Below, one piece after another: positions 21,781 through 32,900 of a stretch of 64,000 nucleotides of DNA; positions within the stretch are counted from its first letter, which is position 1; each line of letters starts with the position of its first letter. The DNA is from Syngnathus acus (lineage: Eukaryota > Chordata > Actinopteri > Syngnathiformes > Syngnathidae), in the NCBI RefSeq assembly GCF_901709675.1, contig NC_051088.1, positions 15,614,193 to 15,678,192 of the forward strand. Direction: 5' to 3'. The position numbers and the translations under genes were made by a program. The notes beneath the pieces are model-generated. The model had not been told where the DNA came from. It ran no database searches and worked only from the letters and a program-made list of their open reading frames with translations.

Positions 21781-24000
21781 CTGCGGAGTGAGAACACCAG
21801 TACAATTTTGAATTAAATGACATGGAAAATAATGTTAGATTCAAAGGTGAGTATCATTCTTTTTTTTCCAAGAGCAAAAGCAAAGTTAATTTTGGAGATC
21901 CTTACGGCTGAATTTGCCTTACTTATAATTCCATAAAGACTAATAATGTTTAAAAGCGATATTCTTCAGCAGCTTCTGGATTTTCATGTTCCTATTTTGT
22001 CTATTTTATGTTCTACAATTTAAAAAAGGAATAAATAAATCAAAATTTACAAATTACTCTATATACTAATATTCTATAGTTTGAGGGAGGGTATTTTCTA
22101 GGCACCTTCGATTAATTTTGACTGAAGTCACACAATCCAAGCAACTGTGACAAAGATCGGCAATTGCTCACGTACATAGAGATACCTTATGTATGCAGTT
22201 CAAACAGTGCTCAGTCATGGACACTATATATGGATGATCAAGGGAACATTTCAAGCTCATTTTCAAGGAAGGGTTCTGTGTATATCCATGCAAAGTTAAG
22301 TGTGATTTTGGAAATATTCCAAGATGAACTTCCATTGGAATTAACATCATTTCATAAATGTGAACATTTAGCTGTCATAAGTAGACATCCATGCCAAGTT
22401 GCATAACGGCAGAATTTAATATTGCCACTTCACTTGAGGTCATTAGCCAAGTTTAGGCTTGCAACACAAAGCAAAATAAATAGCTACACGACACATTTTA
22501 TACATTATTGCCCAAGCAGCATCATGTAAAACCTCTTACTTTTTATCAGGATACCACTGCGTTTGCATAACATCTGGTGGTTAGTCAGGATAACAGTGAA
22601 ATGGGTTTGCCAAAACTAGATTTAAGTTCTTTATCAAGAGAAATACAATGCTACTAAATGTTTTCCCCAAAACGTCCAAAAACGACGATTTTGACGATAT
22701 ACACGAGGATAATAACTTTGAGCAATGAGTGAAAGGAATAAACTTGCTAATATTGGACATTATTTCACAAATATATATCCATCCATCTATTATCCGAATT
22801 GCTTCTACTACTCAAATCATTACTAATCTGTGTATTTACCAAAATGGCCGTAAGAATATCCGAACTTTTTCATTACTCATGTTTTGTTTCATGGCATTTG
22901 AGTACTCGAAAGCAGACGCAGTCGTATGCTAGCACGCTAGCTACATCATCCGAAAATGACAATTTTCCACAGAATGCAATACAAATTTTAAAATACATCG
23001 AGACGAACCCATTTTGCGTTTAGGTCGCAGACTGGAAATTCAAGTGAGTAATGATGCTGACAAGTTAGATGTATTCATCAACAGAGGACATTACCGCCAT
23101 CATACCGGAAGTTTAAAATCTGGTTGTTGTACACATCCGGTCTCACGAACGCCCACATACATCAGCCAATCAAAACATTATTTGAGCTTGTTCGATTTAC
23201 TAACAACAACAACAACAACAACAACAATAATAATAATTACAGTTACAGTTTTCTTTCACAAAGAAGAGATTGTGCAACAGTACAGTACTCCTACAGCCAA
23301 CTGAGGCAACTTCAACTATCTAAATAAAAATGTTTATTGTCCACCATGGTCATTCTGTTATTTGCTCCATTGAAGTTATTGAGAAGTTATTAAGCAAAGA
23401 CACCCACCTCTCTTACACAAGAAATAAAGTTGAGCATTGAACATTAAGTACCTTGTGTCTGCGGTGTACTTTAAATGAATATATGTTCAAAATGATGTCA
23501 AACAGAGGCTGTGATTTACCGAAGTCAAATTCTTTGTTTGGCACGCTCAAACATGGCGAATAAAAACTCTTGAATCTTGAATCAATTTTATTGGAATTGA
23601 GGTTTATACCTCAAACGTCTATTTATAGACGTCTAATAGACGGCTTTTAGACAGGAAAATGCTCAGTGCTAGAGCGTAGTATGGTGCTAGAAAGTAGTAT
23701 TATTGAGGTATTCAAACAGTCGTGTTACACTTCTTTCTCACTGTTGGGCTCCTTTGACACAGATACACTAAACCAGCTTCATCCATCTTTGCCTAAATGG
23801 ATTATCAGGCTTTTGGCAAGAGCAACACAAGCAAAGAGATTGAAGCAGAGAGTGCATTGATATAGAAAGACGAGCATTGGATGAGTTTGTTGCAGCCCAG
23901 TTACAAGTAATGTGACCTTTTTCAGCATGTCCATTGCAACATAAATGCTGGCCTATTAATTAACTCCTAGTTATCTAACAACAGACCCTTTCTTGGGTTA
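21781..24000. other. Intergenic between divergent zinc-finger and RING genes
   Basis: It should contain the missing first exon and promoter of the minus-strand zinc-finger gene; an ETS-type ACCGGAAGT occurs near 23103-23111, which is a weak promoter hint. A trinucleotide run (AAC)n lies at about 23204-23226. A region near 23600-23660 with ACGTCTATTTATAGACGT inverted repeats looks like part of a short mobile element. No other coding exon was recognised. Confidence 0.4.
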
Positions 24001-25127
24001 ATGGATGCTGAAGACGGAAGTGAGGTCTTTGCACAAGACCAGAACCCTGTGATTTCAGGAGAGGAAGATGAAGAGGAAGAGGATGAGGAAGAGGATGCCA
24101 ACATTTTCAATGCCTGGATGCAGCGGTACAGAGGTAGCGAAAAGCAGAAGACAACTGATGAAGAGCAAGAGGAGGAAGTGGAAGAAGGTAGAGCTGAAAG
24201 CAGAACCAGCTTGGAGTCAGCAGCTCGTCTTCAAACCAAGCGCCGATCATCTCTGCCGTGTCCGGTAAGATGCAGCACGTACAATTCTTTGGTGCTGTAA
24301 TTTTTTTAATAAATAAAACCAGATTTTCATTGGTGTGTGCAGGCGACTCTCACGACCATGCAGCTCGCTCGTCTGCATTCCTGCACCAGAGCTCCCGTGA
24401 CCGCCAAGACTCTGCTGCGACGTTCCTCCTCTCGTCGACTGCTGCCATCTCAGCAGGAGGGAGCCTCTTGTGCGCCTGCTGCTGAACGGAGACCCTCTCT
24501 CATACCCACAATCCCAGAGACCATTGCGCCTGAGAAAAAGAGCCAGTTCAGGAGACGCAACGTCATGTCTTTGGTGAGAGAGAGCTATGGCTAGTGTTAA
24601 CCTTCATTTGTGTTTGCTTTTCAAAAATTCATCCTTTTCAAGCCCCACCTTGTGCCCCGAGTAAAAACAACCTTTCAAGGCTGAAATTCCAAACCTCGCC
24701 TTTAACGCTCAGAAATTACGTTGAATGTCAAAATCGTTTTGCGTACAATGACAATAACTGCTTGTGTGTACTGCAGAGCGATGCAGACAGCATGTGTCTG
24801 ATCTGCCACCACGACCTGAACCGAGGAGCCGGCGGGGTCCGAGAGTTGCAGTGCACACACACTTTCCACAAAGAGGTAATTACCAAGTGCCACTTCCCAT
24901 CTGAAATGAAGCAGATGCTTATGATAACAACAAAAGGACAAATGTATTGTGTATGTTGTGTCTTGACTTCACAGACACTATCTCATTTGGTAAAATTTGT
25001 GTTCTTTTTTTTTCAGTGTATAGAGGAATGGTTATGGAGGAAGCAGTCATGTCCTACATGTCACATCCAAGTCCTCGCGCCTCAGCAGGCGGCCTACTGG
25101 AGCTCCACAAGGGTGATAGTCCCCTGA
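24001..25127 (+). CDS. RING-H2 finger protein with LNP1-like N-terminal region
   Basis: Four exons (24001-24264, 24343-24573, 24777-24875, 25017-25127) give 705 bp and 234 residues, all in phase 0. The N-terminus is highly acidic (EEDEEEEDEEEDANIFNAWM) and then has KRRSSLPCP. The pair 'acidic run, x-x-x-W-M, basic, SLPCP' resembles leukemia NUP98 fusion partner 1 (human VSFAKWM and RKTSLPCP). The C-terminus is a complete RING-H2 finger: CLICHHDL, then LQCTHTFHKE, spliced to CIEEWLWRKQSCPTC, with the C3-H2-C3 ligands in order. An E3 ubiquitin ligase role is inferred from the RING. The protein ends in a short tail (AYWSSTRVIVP). The gene name lnp1 is possible but not certain. Confidence 0.75.
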
Positions 25128-26286
25128 GACACAGATTCGCACCCACTGGAGCTCCATCAAAAGGGGGTCAATCAAGGCTGCAATGGCCTTTAAAATTCCC
25201 ACACATCATGCAACAATGGCATGGTCAGCAAGTGACTTGATATAGACCATATTCAAGACTACCGTGGGCACTGGGAGGCTGTGTTGATATTTACACTTAT
25301 TTTCTGTACAATGATTCAATCCTCTGTACTCTCCACTGCTCAAAACGAACACCACACTCAATGATGAGTGCTAGAGGAGTCATGTCTGTATTATGGCGGG
25401 CTAAAGTTAGCCCACTAATGCTATTTAGAGGATAAGTAGATGTACACCTTCTAACATGCAGCAAGAGATGAAGAACATACCAACAAAGAAACTGAAGACT
25501 AAACATAGGAAGAAGATGAGATGAACTTTGTGGTACACATGTTGAGTCAAGTTCAGGATAATAGAATGAACTGAGTTGGTAACTTTAAGAGGAAAAGTTG
25601 GTTTTAGCTAAAAATCAAATGGTTCTAACACTTTGACGTGCCTGCCCCCTTATCACGTGTTAAATTAAACAACTAACTGAATCTTTAATAATTTGCTTAC
25701 GTATTTCCTGTAATGGTTGGTGAGCCATTCCTAAAAAAAATAAAAAAACATTCATAAAATTGACATCATTTCCATTCTTGAAACTAGTCCCTAAACTTTA
25801 TTGGTCCTTATTGTGTATGACAGCAGAGTTTGCAAATAGGCCCATGTTAGGCAAGACAAAGTTTGCTGCATTGGGCTCAGGGTCATTTTAGGAGATCTTA
25901 CTGTAACTCACAGTCAAACAAAACAAAAGAATGACTTTATGTTGATCAGATACCAAAATGGGAATGACTTACAAATTGACATAAGTGAATCAGTTAACAT
26001 TTCTGTAATTCTATTGTCTACAATAGCACAGTTCATGACATCTACAATATCATACATTATGGGCTTTCAGATTAACACTCGAGACACTGTTATAGCATTT
26101 GTTGTTCCATAGTTCAAATGTAAGGTGAACTCCTTGGCCTTCGCCAAGTAGTCAACAATCATCTTGTTAGGAAAGAACCAGACTGTTTGTCTTCCTCTTT
26201 TTTAAATGTCATGAGCTGTTTGACAACAAATTTTCCCCAGAGGGGACAATAAAGGTTTCAATCAATCAACCAACCAACCAACCAAC

Positions 26287-26336
<50 letters not shown>

Positions 26337-26407
26337 GGCAAAGAGTGACCTCGTCTGTATTTTACACAACGTAGCAAGTGATTCCACAGGTTTCCATTGT
26401 TACTTCT
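25128..26407. other. Tail-to-tail gap with microsatellite-tailed repeat
   Basis: 3' flanks of the RING gene (+) and tspan7 (-). A minus-strand AATAAA (TTTATT) near 25797-25802 could end tspan7. The stretch 26237-26336 (TCCCC-like block, GGGGACAATAAAGG, then a tetranucleotide array) looks like the tail of a non-LTR element. Confidence 0.4.
26258..26336. repeat. (CAAT/CAAC)n compound microsatellite after an AATAAAG tail
   Basis: About 19 tetranucleotide units shift from CAAT to CAAC and back to CAAT, directly after GGACAATAAAGGTTT. The same 'AATAAAG then short tandem repeat' pattern occurs at about 42450-42478 with CAT units, as expected for 3' ends of retroposed elements. Confidence 0.85.
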
Positions 26408-28801
26408 TCAGACCATCTCGTATTGGTTGGTGTTGATGAAGTGAGACAGACAGCAGGCCAACGACATGCCGATGAGCTGAAGCACATACGATGTAATTTG
26501 TTAGAATGGTTCTATATTTTATTTGCTCTGATTTACAAATGTAATTAATTTATGTTGTTTTTGAGTGTGTGTGTTCTGTACTGGTGCGATGGCATTTCCA
26601 AGGTGGTTTGAAATGTTTTGAGATACAAGTCTGGTCACCAAATGAACGTTTGAATTTGTATCTCAAGGTACCACTGTGTTTGATTAGCATGGTTTGTCAC
26701 GCTATTCTGAAGACGGATGAGCACCTGAGAGAAGGCGATCCCAAAAGTGACCCCAGCGATAATTCCCATGTTGCTCTCGATGAAGGACGTCACCAGCAGG
26801 TAACAACCCTGCATACACACAATTTTGCCTTTTAATCATTTATCAATCATGAACGTGTGACTGCATCACTCATCACCTGCTTGTGGACTTTGCGAGCTGC
26901 CAAAGTGGCGTTCTTCAAGTCTGTTTCTTTGCAGTCAGAGAAAGTAACACAGCAGCTGACAGGGATTCCCCCGGTTGGGAAGTAGTCGCTGGCGAACCAG
27001 GTAGTATAGTTATGAACACCGCAGCATTGCAACTGCACAAAGGGGACAAAAATAAAACAATGCAGAGCTAAAGTTAGCTATTCAATAGTTTGGGCGTGTA
27101 ACAAGACAGACTGTAATGCCTTTTATTACTAGATGCACTGACTTTGCGTTGAACGTCATCCACAGCCACACTTCTGTCGCTTCGTCCATCGTATCTCAGC
27201 AGAGCCTCGCTGTATGTGGTGAGGAATGTGCCTTTGATCTGAACACGCACAAACAAACACGCTGACTTCCACAACAAGAATGGTTTATCAAATGAAAACG
27301 TGGGTTCGGTTGTCAGATTTCAACCTCGTGGCGGAAGATGAAGCCTGAGATTCCAGCGATGAGCTCGATTAGGAAGACCAAAGCCAGAAAGATGGCGTAC
27401 TGTTGGGGTCAGACATGCAATCAGGCAGACCTCAGAGGTCACACATTATCAGACAAAGTATGAATTCTGGAGGTGGGGGGTAACTCTTCTTCCGCAATCC
27501 CGCAGAAAAGGCTCCATGGCCGCGTCTCGATCTTTCTGGCATACATAAAATAGTTCAACTGCCGCCTCCTGGTAATTACAATTAACATAGCGAGCATTAA
27601 ACGAAGTCGCTGAAACAACACCAACAAAAACATATTCAGGTAATGAAGTTTAGAAGTGTCATTTATACTATGGTGGATCTTTGCTTTTTGTGATCAATCC
27701 ATTCCAAAAAGCCTGACTAAACCCAAACGGTGCCAAAGCCAAAGCAATATTTCACCAGTTTGAGCATCCAAGGATGCCCCCTGCACGTGGCGAAGCATCC
27801 AAACAGGCCGAACAGCACAATGGCAACGCCGGTGCCGGTCAGAACAAAGGGAGCGTTGGACGGTGCACTGGAGATCAACAGCGTGTAAGGACTCAGCATG
27901 AACTTCCACCACAAACCCACTGCGAGCAGGACCACACCTGTCACCTGTCAAATTCAAAAAAGCAATAAGAACCATACATAAGGCCAAATATAGGAAACCA
28001 ATAAACCCAAAAATCATTAAAAAACGATAAAACCTCAAGGCTTGGTCGACCACAGAAGTATGAAAATTATGCTTTAAGAAGCTTCCTATGCATCACATTT
28101 TCGTAACCTTTAGCTGACATGACTACTCACCGAGAGGAACAACCAATAAGAAAAAAAAAAGAAAAATCTGATCAATCAATTTGGTTCAGGTAAATCCAGA
28201 TCGATTGTCTGATTCAAATCGGTTTGCATTACCGCCATTTTTAAATCTGTGTATAATCACGTTTAAAGATAAAATAAGACAGATACACTAAGAAAATACC
28301 ATCTCTTTAGGTACACCGATGGATTGCTTTCCAACTGTTTAACAAATTAAAGGTGAGGAATGTCTAAGTGACAGCATCATTCCATTGTCTACGCTCCTTG
28401 GAAGAAAAAGTTTGGACACGCCTATGTTAGCCACTTTCTTCATTACCAAGTGGGTGAGATGGCTTCGCCCTGTTTCTCATCATTCCTCGGATGATTCCAT
28501 ACCTGAACTCTGCCCTGACCTTTTTAATAAACAGCTTGAATGCTCATGCAATCCATCAGAATCGACACCATTCTCCCACCTTTCAGGATAAAACTTAAAA
28601 CACTGAGTGATAAAAACAAAAACAAAAAAACACACACACATGCACATCTTTAAACCTTTCAGCTCAAGACGCAAAAGAAGAGATTGCAAACTTTCCTATG
28701 GAGTTGAAAAGGCATCTCACCCAGAAGATGAAAGAGTAGAAGAGTAGTAGAATCTTCACACATAAGATGAGCGGTTTGGTTTCCATCCTCCTCGGTGCCA
28801 T
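26408..28801 (-). CDS. tspan7: Tetraspanin-7
   Basis: Four-pass membrane protein of the tetraspanin family. Seven exons (28721-28801, 27756-27944, 27327-27401, 27145-27240, 26878-27033, about 26729-26812, 26408-26476) give 249 residues, the same length as human TSPAN7. The start MAPRRMETKPLILCVK matches the TSPAN7 N-terminus. TM1-TM3 are visible (VTGVVLLAVGLWW; GVAIVLFGLFGCFATCR; FLALVFLIELIAGISGF). The large loop holds the CCG signature (LQCCGVHNYTTW), a paired Cys (VSCCVTF) and a later Cys. TM4 is followed by NQYEMV, the family's C-terminal peptide. TSPAN6 is excluded by its different loop and its C-terminal NQYEIV. A CT/GA-rich tract (28815-28860) lies in the 5' UTR. Confidence 0.95.
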
Positions 28802-29482
28802 TGCTCCACTCGCTCCCCCTCTCTCTCTCTCCCTCACTCTCTTTCTCTCTCTCTCGCTCTGGCTGTCAGCCTTGCAAAGAGACACTTGGACCTACTTTGC
28901 GTTTGGCGGCCTCGCACACACGCCTGCCATGCTCACATCTGAGCATGGCGGTGATGCACGAGTCCTCATATGCCGGACAAGCTCATACTTCACACTCAGG
29001 CCACACAATTAACATCAGAGTGAAGCTGTAACACCGTCGCGCCAAGCACATCCAACTACTGGCTGCCAACATCAACATGCATTCTGTCATTGCACACATT
29101 TCCAAGCTAATGATTCAATTCTGTGTTAGGAAATAAACAAAAATGAATGTCATTAATAGGTTCTAGCGCCTCCCCTAAAAAAATAACAATTTGGGAATGT
29201 TCTTGTTTTAAGCAGGAAAGTACCATGGTATTATTGTACTTCATAAAAACATACAGCAATGACATAAGACAATTGAAAATGTTGGGTTATATTTTTTATT
29301 TATTTATTATTTATTTATATAATTATTTATTTATTATTTATTTTGACAAGTGTGCGAGCAAGTAACAAGTCCAACTGTCAACGACCTCCCTCAAACAGCG
29401 GTGGTGAAAGTTCACCTGCACAGTGGCGTGGAATTCTTTTTTTATCCCGAATGGAAGCCGGTGAAAGGTCGGTGCAAACGTT
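28802..29482. other. Intergenic between tspan7 and xdh
   Basis: The left part is the tspan7 5' flank with a long CT tract (about 28815-28860). An AT-rich block of TTTATTTATT units covers about 29295-29342. No gene was seen. Confidence 0.5.
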
Positions 29483-29858
29483 GTAATTGCCCCTGCTATA
29501 AATGATTTATTCTTTCTTTCACAATCATACATTTATGATCAAGTGCAGTGATAAATTGTGACACAATCAAATTTGAGTTGATTAGCTCTTTGAATCTGTT
29601 GTAGTATAACGAGAAGATCTTTTATGATATGCTTAATGGACCCGTTCCGTGGACATGATATTCTGCTGTGGTAATTGCCCCTGCTATAAATGATTTATTC
29701 TTTCTTTCACAATCATACATTTATGATCAAGCGCAGTGATAAATTGCGACACAACAAAATTTGAGTTGATTAGCTCTTTGAATCTGTTGTAGTATAACGA
29801 GAAGATCTTTTATGATATGCTTAATGGACCCGTTCCGTGGACATGATATTCTGCTGTG
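29483..29858. repeat. 188-bp tandem duplication in the xdh 3' region
   Basis: Unit 1 (29483-29670) and unit 2 (29671-29858) are head-to-tail and nearly identical. The differences I noticed are AAGTGCAG versus AAGCGCAG and GTGACACAATC versus GCGACACAACA. The array lies 55 bp beyond the xdh stop on the transcribed minus strand. Each unit contains one minus-strand AATAAA (TTTATT at 29506-29511 and 29694-29699). Confidence 0.95.
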
Positions 29859-29913
29859 CTCTTCAATATGTGCTTCACCATCCGGTGGCATGGGGTTGTG
29901 GTTTGCGATAGAT

Positions 29914-32900
29914 TCAGACTTGGACAGACCAAGGCTGGAAGGTCCCAGGGTCTGCAGGGGGACACTGACACACAAAGATCAAGCGTTGCTGGTTTCCACG
30001 TCTACCACAAAATGCATTCTGTCTGTCCAGTGATTAAAAAGAGATTTTTACCAGTTTGGTGAAGCGGTCGTTGCAAGCATTTCGTATCCGCTCCGCAGAG
30101 GCGGGGCTGTCCAGCCTGAATGGGCCTGTGATGCCCGATTCAGTGCGAGCTGCACTAATGGCGTCTTTGATGGCAAAGAAAACAGATGATGCGAGGAACA
30201 AAGGAGGCTCGCCCACGGCCTGACCAAGAGAACACATCACATTCATCATCTTTGACTGAGAGACACTTATTTTATTTGTAGTCTTTAGGACAAATACATT
30301 TTGTTCATCTGAATCGTAGCATGACAATCAGAAGTGGCAGTAAGTCACATATGTGCAAGTCTATATCTAAAAATATAGATATATGATTAAATCACGGCAT
30401 TCAAGTCAAAGTCCAGTCAGGTCATTTAACTTTTGCCAACCAAGTCCAACTCTCAAAATCAGCCAAGTCATTTGGCTCAAGTCCCCAACCTGGCGGTTGA
30501 GTTACCTTGGAGGCGAAGATGGCTTTGTCGTGAGGGGCGTCACGGAGCAACGACACGGTTAGCTCGGTGGGAATGTCACCAAAGGCCGGGATCTTGTAAG
30601 AACCTGGACCCCGGGTGAGGAGGACACCCTGAGGGGAATAGTGAAGCTCCTCCAGGGTGAACTGACCCAGACCCTGCATAAATGCCCCCTCCACCTTGAG
30701 ACAAATAGACAATATTGCAGCTGCACTCCAGAATATATTACCTTGTTTTTGATGACCTGCTAACTTACTTGTCCGATGTCTATTGCGGGATTGAGGCTAA
30801 CGCCAACGTCCATCACAATGGTAGTGCTCAGGTTCTAAATCAATCACAAGTATAATGTCAAGCTGACCTATTGAAAATTGATGTAATTGGCAGACATTGG
30901 AAATATTACGTGTAAAATGATTACTATTTTTGAATGTTCTTGTTGCTGACAAACTTCTGCTCCACATGTCAGCACATTCATCAGTAATATAGTGAAAATG
31001 AGTGGGACAAATATTTACTTTGCAAGTAAATTTATAGTGTGAGCTGCTAAATCTCCTACTTAGGCCCCTAAAATGTGAAGCTCGGAGCCACTTCGTTCCT
31101 AATAAAATAATTAGTCTGGAGCCTAGCCACACCAAAAAAAAATATTGAAAAAAACATTGAAAACAATTCTGTGACTGAGTGTATCCGCGGGTGGCGATCC
31201 GTGAGCATGCACTGTATTGTTCACTGAGACATCTCAAATCTCCCTGGTTGACCAGTATGGTCATTAATTAATGTGGTCATGCTTTGCAGATGCGAAAGAA
31301 TGTGTCGGACTACTGTTATTTCTATCTACATGTTTTGCTTTACCGTTTTTGTTCAAGTCTTTGTTTAGGGTGATTATAGCACCACAACATAGATCGTAGT
31401 TCGCGTTAGCATTATGCTAGTGGAATGGCAAAGCTATTTTTAAGTTTTAATACACAAGTTGTAATGATCTGTTTCTAAAAAATTTGTTAAGAAATAAAAA
31501 AACAAAATCAGCCAAACGACAGCTCAAACCTATAAAAAAAAACTTTGGAGTTGGCTACCTTTTACGTCAAGGCACCACTGTATATCCTTGCTCGACTGTA
31601 CTAGTCAACAAGTCTTCTGCATAGATAGACACAGTCTGTAGTAATAAAGGTACAGTAAAAAAAGAAAAAAGAAAAGAGAAAGCATTGTGACCTTGTGAGC
31701 TCCAGTCAAACAGTCCACCTCCACTTCAGAACAGGCGACTCCATAGCTGAAATAGTTGAACGCTCGGCCAGAGTTGGTTTCAAAGCTGTATCCTATATTT
31801 GGAGTCCTGACACAAAACAGCCAATGGTGAAAGTGAACTCATCATGTTGACTACAGACAAGAGAGCTCAAGCACGGACGCACTTGTAAAAGCCGTTGGCA
31901 CTCAGGTTGACTCTGTCAAAGTACGCTGCTTTGACCTGAAACACAGTCGCATGCAGAAACTCAAAAGGAGTAAACATTTCAGCCAAGCTATGCTCAAAAT
32001 GACTCGTACCCATTCTTCCCACGATCCTTTGGGATTTTTGCTCTTGTAGGGTTCCAGGCGCTCAATGAGAAGCTGGCAGGCGTTTCTCACAGCAGCTCCG
32101 TTGAGGTCCGAAGAGGCAGACGCAGCCGTCGGACTTGTGTTAGGGACAGTTTGGGTACTAGTCTCCGATATGTGGATCTTTGAGCAGGGAACACCAAGAA
32201 CCCGGCTGGCAACCTGGAATGGTCGAATTTGTTCAAATTCAAATGCTTAACTGACTGCAGTTCCTCGAATCAGTCTATGTCTGAAAACTACCTGGATCAT
32301 CTTGGTGTGGAGTCCCTGTCCCATTTCTGTCCCACCGTGAGTCAGCAGCACCGACCCATCTGTGTATATGTGTACAAGCGCTCCAGCCTGTGAAAAAATG
32401 TCCATCAAAGCTTAGTTTTTTTTGTGAGCATCCGTTATTTGATACAATTTACAGTTGCCAATGAACCTGAAAAAAATCGAAGCATGGCAGAACATGCAAA
32501 TGCAGTTCATACCTGGTTAAGAAAGACAGCCGTGAAGCTGATGCCGAATTTCGTCGGTATGATCGCAAGGCCTCGTTTGGTCCATCGGTTTTCTCTGGCA
32601 GAAAGATACCGACGTTGATTTAAGGCCGCCGCTTTTTTAGCGATAACGTCTCTAAATGGTAACCTACTTATTGTACAGCTCGACGGCAGCTCGCTGCTGC
32701 TGGTACCGTGATCGGAATATGCACTCATCCCAGCAGCGATCCAAAGTAGACTGGTCCAGGACCTGGTTGTACGGTGTCACGTCACCTTCTTTATACAGGT
32801 TCATTTGTCGAACCTGCAAGAGGACAAACATAGTGACAGGACACTTCCTTCCCAGAATCTCGCCATTTTTGTACAGGCAATTCACAGACCTCGTCCGCCG

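Noticed and set aside
26408-28801. TSPAN6 as the tetraspanin
   Set aside because: Same length as TSPAN7, N-terminal METKP, the GIPVSCC loop and the C-terminal NQYEMV fit TSPAN7 better.
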